15,682 nt of DNA. Origin: an uncultured Clostridia bacterium. Its GTDB lineage: Bacteria > Bacillota > Clostridia > Christensenellales > UBA1242. The translations under genes were made by a program, and so were the position numbers. The notes beneath the pieces were generated by a model that was not told the origin of the DNA, did no database searches, and was given only the letters and a program-made list of their open reading frames with translations. The stretch's first letter is position 1. Each line of letters begins with the position of its first letter. This document shows positions 14,744 to 15,682 of this stretch, in pieces. Where the stretch lies: NCBI GenBank assembly GCA_944381225.1, contig CALWKJ010000018.1, positions 1 through 15,682 on the forward strand. Direction: 5' to 3'.

Positions 14744-14929
14744 TTACCAACTAGCCTTCTTAACACCAGGTATTTCACCTTTTGATGCAAGTTCTCTAAA
14801 ACATATTCTGCAAATGCCATACTTTTTAAGAACAGAGTGTGGACGACCACATATAGAGCAACGAGTGTATTCTCTTGTTGCATATTTTTGTTTTCTTTTT
14901 TGTTTTTGCTTTAATGCTGATTTTGCCAT
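14744..14929 (-). CDS. rpsN: 30S ribosomal protein S14, zinc type Z
   Basis: S14 is a head protein of the small subunit that interacts with S3 and S10. At 61 residues with Cys24, Cys27, Cys40 and Cys43 (CSIC and CRIC), this is the short zinc-containing form usual in Bacillota rather than the roughly 100-residue zinc-free form. The end, GEIPGVKKASW, is typical of the family. A GAGG-type ribosome binding site lies 5 bases before the ATG. It is 12 bases downstream of rplE and has the usual place between rplE and rpsH. Confidence 0.97.
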   Translation of the reverse strand: MAKSALKQKQKRKQKYATREYTRCSICGRPHSVLKKYGICRICFRELASKGEIPGVKKASW

Positions 14930-14941
14930 ATATACCTCTTT

Positions 14942-15490
14942 TTAACCTCTTGCTTTAAAAGGCATGCCCATTTTAGCTAGCAACGACTTTGCTTCATTGT
15001 CCGACTTTGCACTTGTTACAATGATAACATCTAAACCACGAATTTTATCTAGTTTATCGTATTGAATTTCAGGGAAAATAAGCTGTTCTTTTATACCTAA
15101 AGCATAGTTTCCTCTTCCGTCAAAAGCTTTTGCTGAAACACCTTTAAAGTCTCTAACTCTTGGAAGTGCAATGCTTATTAGTCTATCTAAAAACTCATAC
15201 ATTCTTTCTCCCCTAAGAGTAACTTTTGCACCAACTTTCATTCCTTGACGAACTTTAAAATTTGAAATCGCCTTTTTTGCAAGCGTTGGAACTGCTTTTT
15301 GTCCTGAAATCGCTGTTAATTCATCTACAGCAATATTAAAACTTTTTGAGTTGTCTTTTACTTCACCAAGTCCCATGTTTAAAACTATTTTGCTTAGTTT
15401 AGGTACTTCGTTTATATTTTTATACCCAAATTCTTCCATAAGAGCAGGAACAACTTGTTCTTTATATAAAATTGATAATCTACTTTTCAT
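14942..15490 (-). CDS. rplE: 50S ribosomal protein L5
   Basis: L5 binds 5S rRNA in the central protuberance and contacts S13 and P-site tRNA. The 182 residues begin MKSRLSILYKEQVVPALMEE and carry the family blocks VPKLSKIVLNMGLGE, FKVRQGMKVGAKVTLRGERMYEFLDRLI, LPRVRDFKG, FDGRGNYALGIKEQLIFPEI and the C-terminal MGMPFKARG. The length is standard. AGGAGG lies 4 bases before the ATG. The ATG shares a base with the stop codon of the upstream gene, so the two are probably coupled. Confidence 0.97.
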   Translation of the reverse strand: MKSRLSILYKEQVVPALMEEFGYKNINEVPKLSKIVLNMGLGEVKDNSKSFNIAVDELTAISGQKAVPTLAKKAISNFKVRQGMKVGAKVTLRGERMYEFLDRLISIALPRVRDFKGVSAKAFDGRGNYALGIKEQLIFPEIQYDKLDKIRGLDVIIVTSAKSDNEAKSLLAKMGMPFKARG

Positions 15491-15682
15491 TATTCCTCCT
15501 TCTTAGCTGCTGTTTTTTTAGCAGATGTTTTCTTTGCTGTTGATTTTTCTGTTGTTTTTGTTGTTGAAGACTTTTTTGTGGTTTTTTGTTCTTTAGCAAC
15601 TGTACTATCAACTTTTGTTTCAACAGGTTTCTCTTCTTTTACAGATGCTTTCTTCTCTTGTTTTGCCAGTTTTTCAGCTTGT
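15490..15682 (-). CDS. rplX: Probable L24 C-terminal end with long Lys/Ala/Thr-rich tail (partial)
   Basis: An open frame runs from the right edge through 63 codons to a TAA at 15490-15492 that overlaps the rplE ATG. Only the C-terminal end is in the window. All 63 visible residues are low-complexity: about 19 Lys, 11 Thr, 9 Glu, 8 Ala and 6 Ser, ending in AKK-type repeats (STAKKTSAKKTAAKKEE). No ribosomal domain is visible. The name rests only on position, because rplX is directly upstream of rplE in almost all bacteria. A tail this long is not part of ordinary L24 (about 105 residues). It could instead belong to an extra gene inserted between rplX and rplE. Confidence 0.6.
   Translation of the reverse strand, partial: QAEKLAKQEKKASVKEEKPVETKVDSTVAKEQKTTKKSSTTKTTEKSTAKKTSAKKTAAKKEE

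Noticed and set aside
14331..14929. Upstream starts for rpsH (TTG 14750) and an alternative frame overlapping rpsN
   Set aside because: They would extend S8 with non-conserved residues inside rpsN; the ATG at 14729 gives the conserved N-terminus with a ribosome binding site. The overlapping frame at 14668-14883 is a shadow.
1..15682. tRNA, rRNA, CRISPR arrays, insertion sequences or long repeats
   Set aside because: I looked for these by eye on both strands and saw no cloverleaf-like gene, repeat-spacer pattern, transposase or paired terminal repeats.

Overview
The window is low-GC DNA from the chromosome of a Bacillota bacterium, most likely an uncultured Clostridia-type lineage. The evidence for this is the AAGGAGG-type ribosome binding sites before nearly every gene, the order secY-adk-map-KOW-infA-rpmJ-rpsM-rpsK-rpsD-rpoA-rplQ (rpsD inside the operon and a KOW protein between map and infA), the zinc-type S14, and an enlarged L17 of the form I associate with Clostridia. 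No genus can be assigned from the sequence alone. Apart from one gene end at the far left, every gene is on the minus strand, so transcription runs from right to left.

Right two-thirds (15682 down to 5793): the downstream part of the spc operon plus the alpha operon as one compact unit. The order is the C-terminal end of a probable rplX (with a Lys/Ala/Thr-rich tail), rplE, rpsN, rpsH, rplF, rplR, rpsE, rpmD, rplO, secY, adk, map, a KOW-domain protein, infA, rpmJ, rpsM, rpsK, rpsD, rpoA and rplQ. Gaps are mostly 8-21 bases or slight overlaps (TAATG at rplX/rplE and rplO/secY; an 11-base overlap at adk/map). The two larger gaps flank rpmJ. The 80-base one before rpsM carries a perfect 8-bp hairpin and a competing pairing next to the rpsM ribosome binding site, where E. 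coli has its S4 autoregulatory element. An intrinsic terminator follows rplQ. Together these genes make ribosomal proteins, the SecY protein-export channel, the RNA polymerase alpha subunit, IF-1, methionine aminopeptidase and adenylate kinase.

Left third (5640 down to 1): accessory genes. First comes a two-gene operon of unknown function, encoding a lysine-rich 167-residue protein and a translationally coupled 47-residue protein, closed by a terminator. Next is an isolated 891-residue VirB4-like conjugation ATPase with its own promoter and terminator; its N-terminus looks like a fused PrgI/VirB3-type membrane domain. Then comes an unrecognised 613-residue protein with a near-ideal extended -10 promoter. 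Last is the 3' end of a plus-strand gene, which shares a bidirectional terminator with the 613-residue gene. No relaxase, coupling protein, integrase, tRNA, rRNA or CRISPR array is visible.

The points most worth checking are the natural His in SecY at the position of E. coli Arg357, the fused solitary VirB4, the possible regulatory leader of rpsM, the 47-residue coupled gene, and the histone-like tail on the probable L24.
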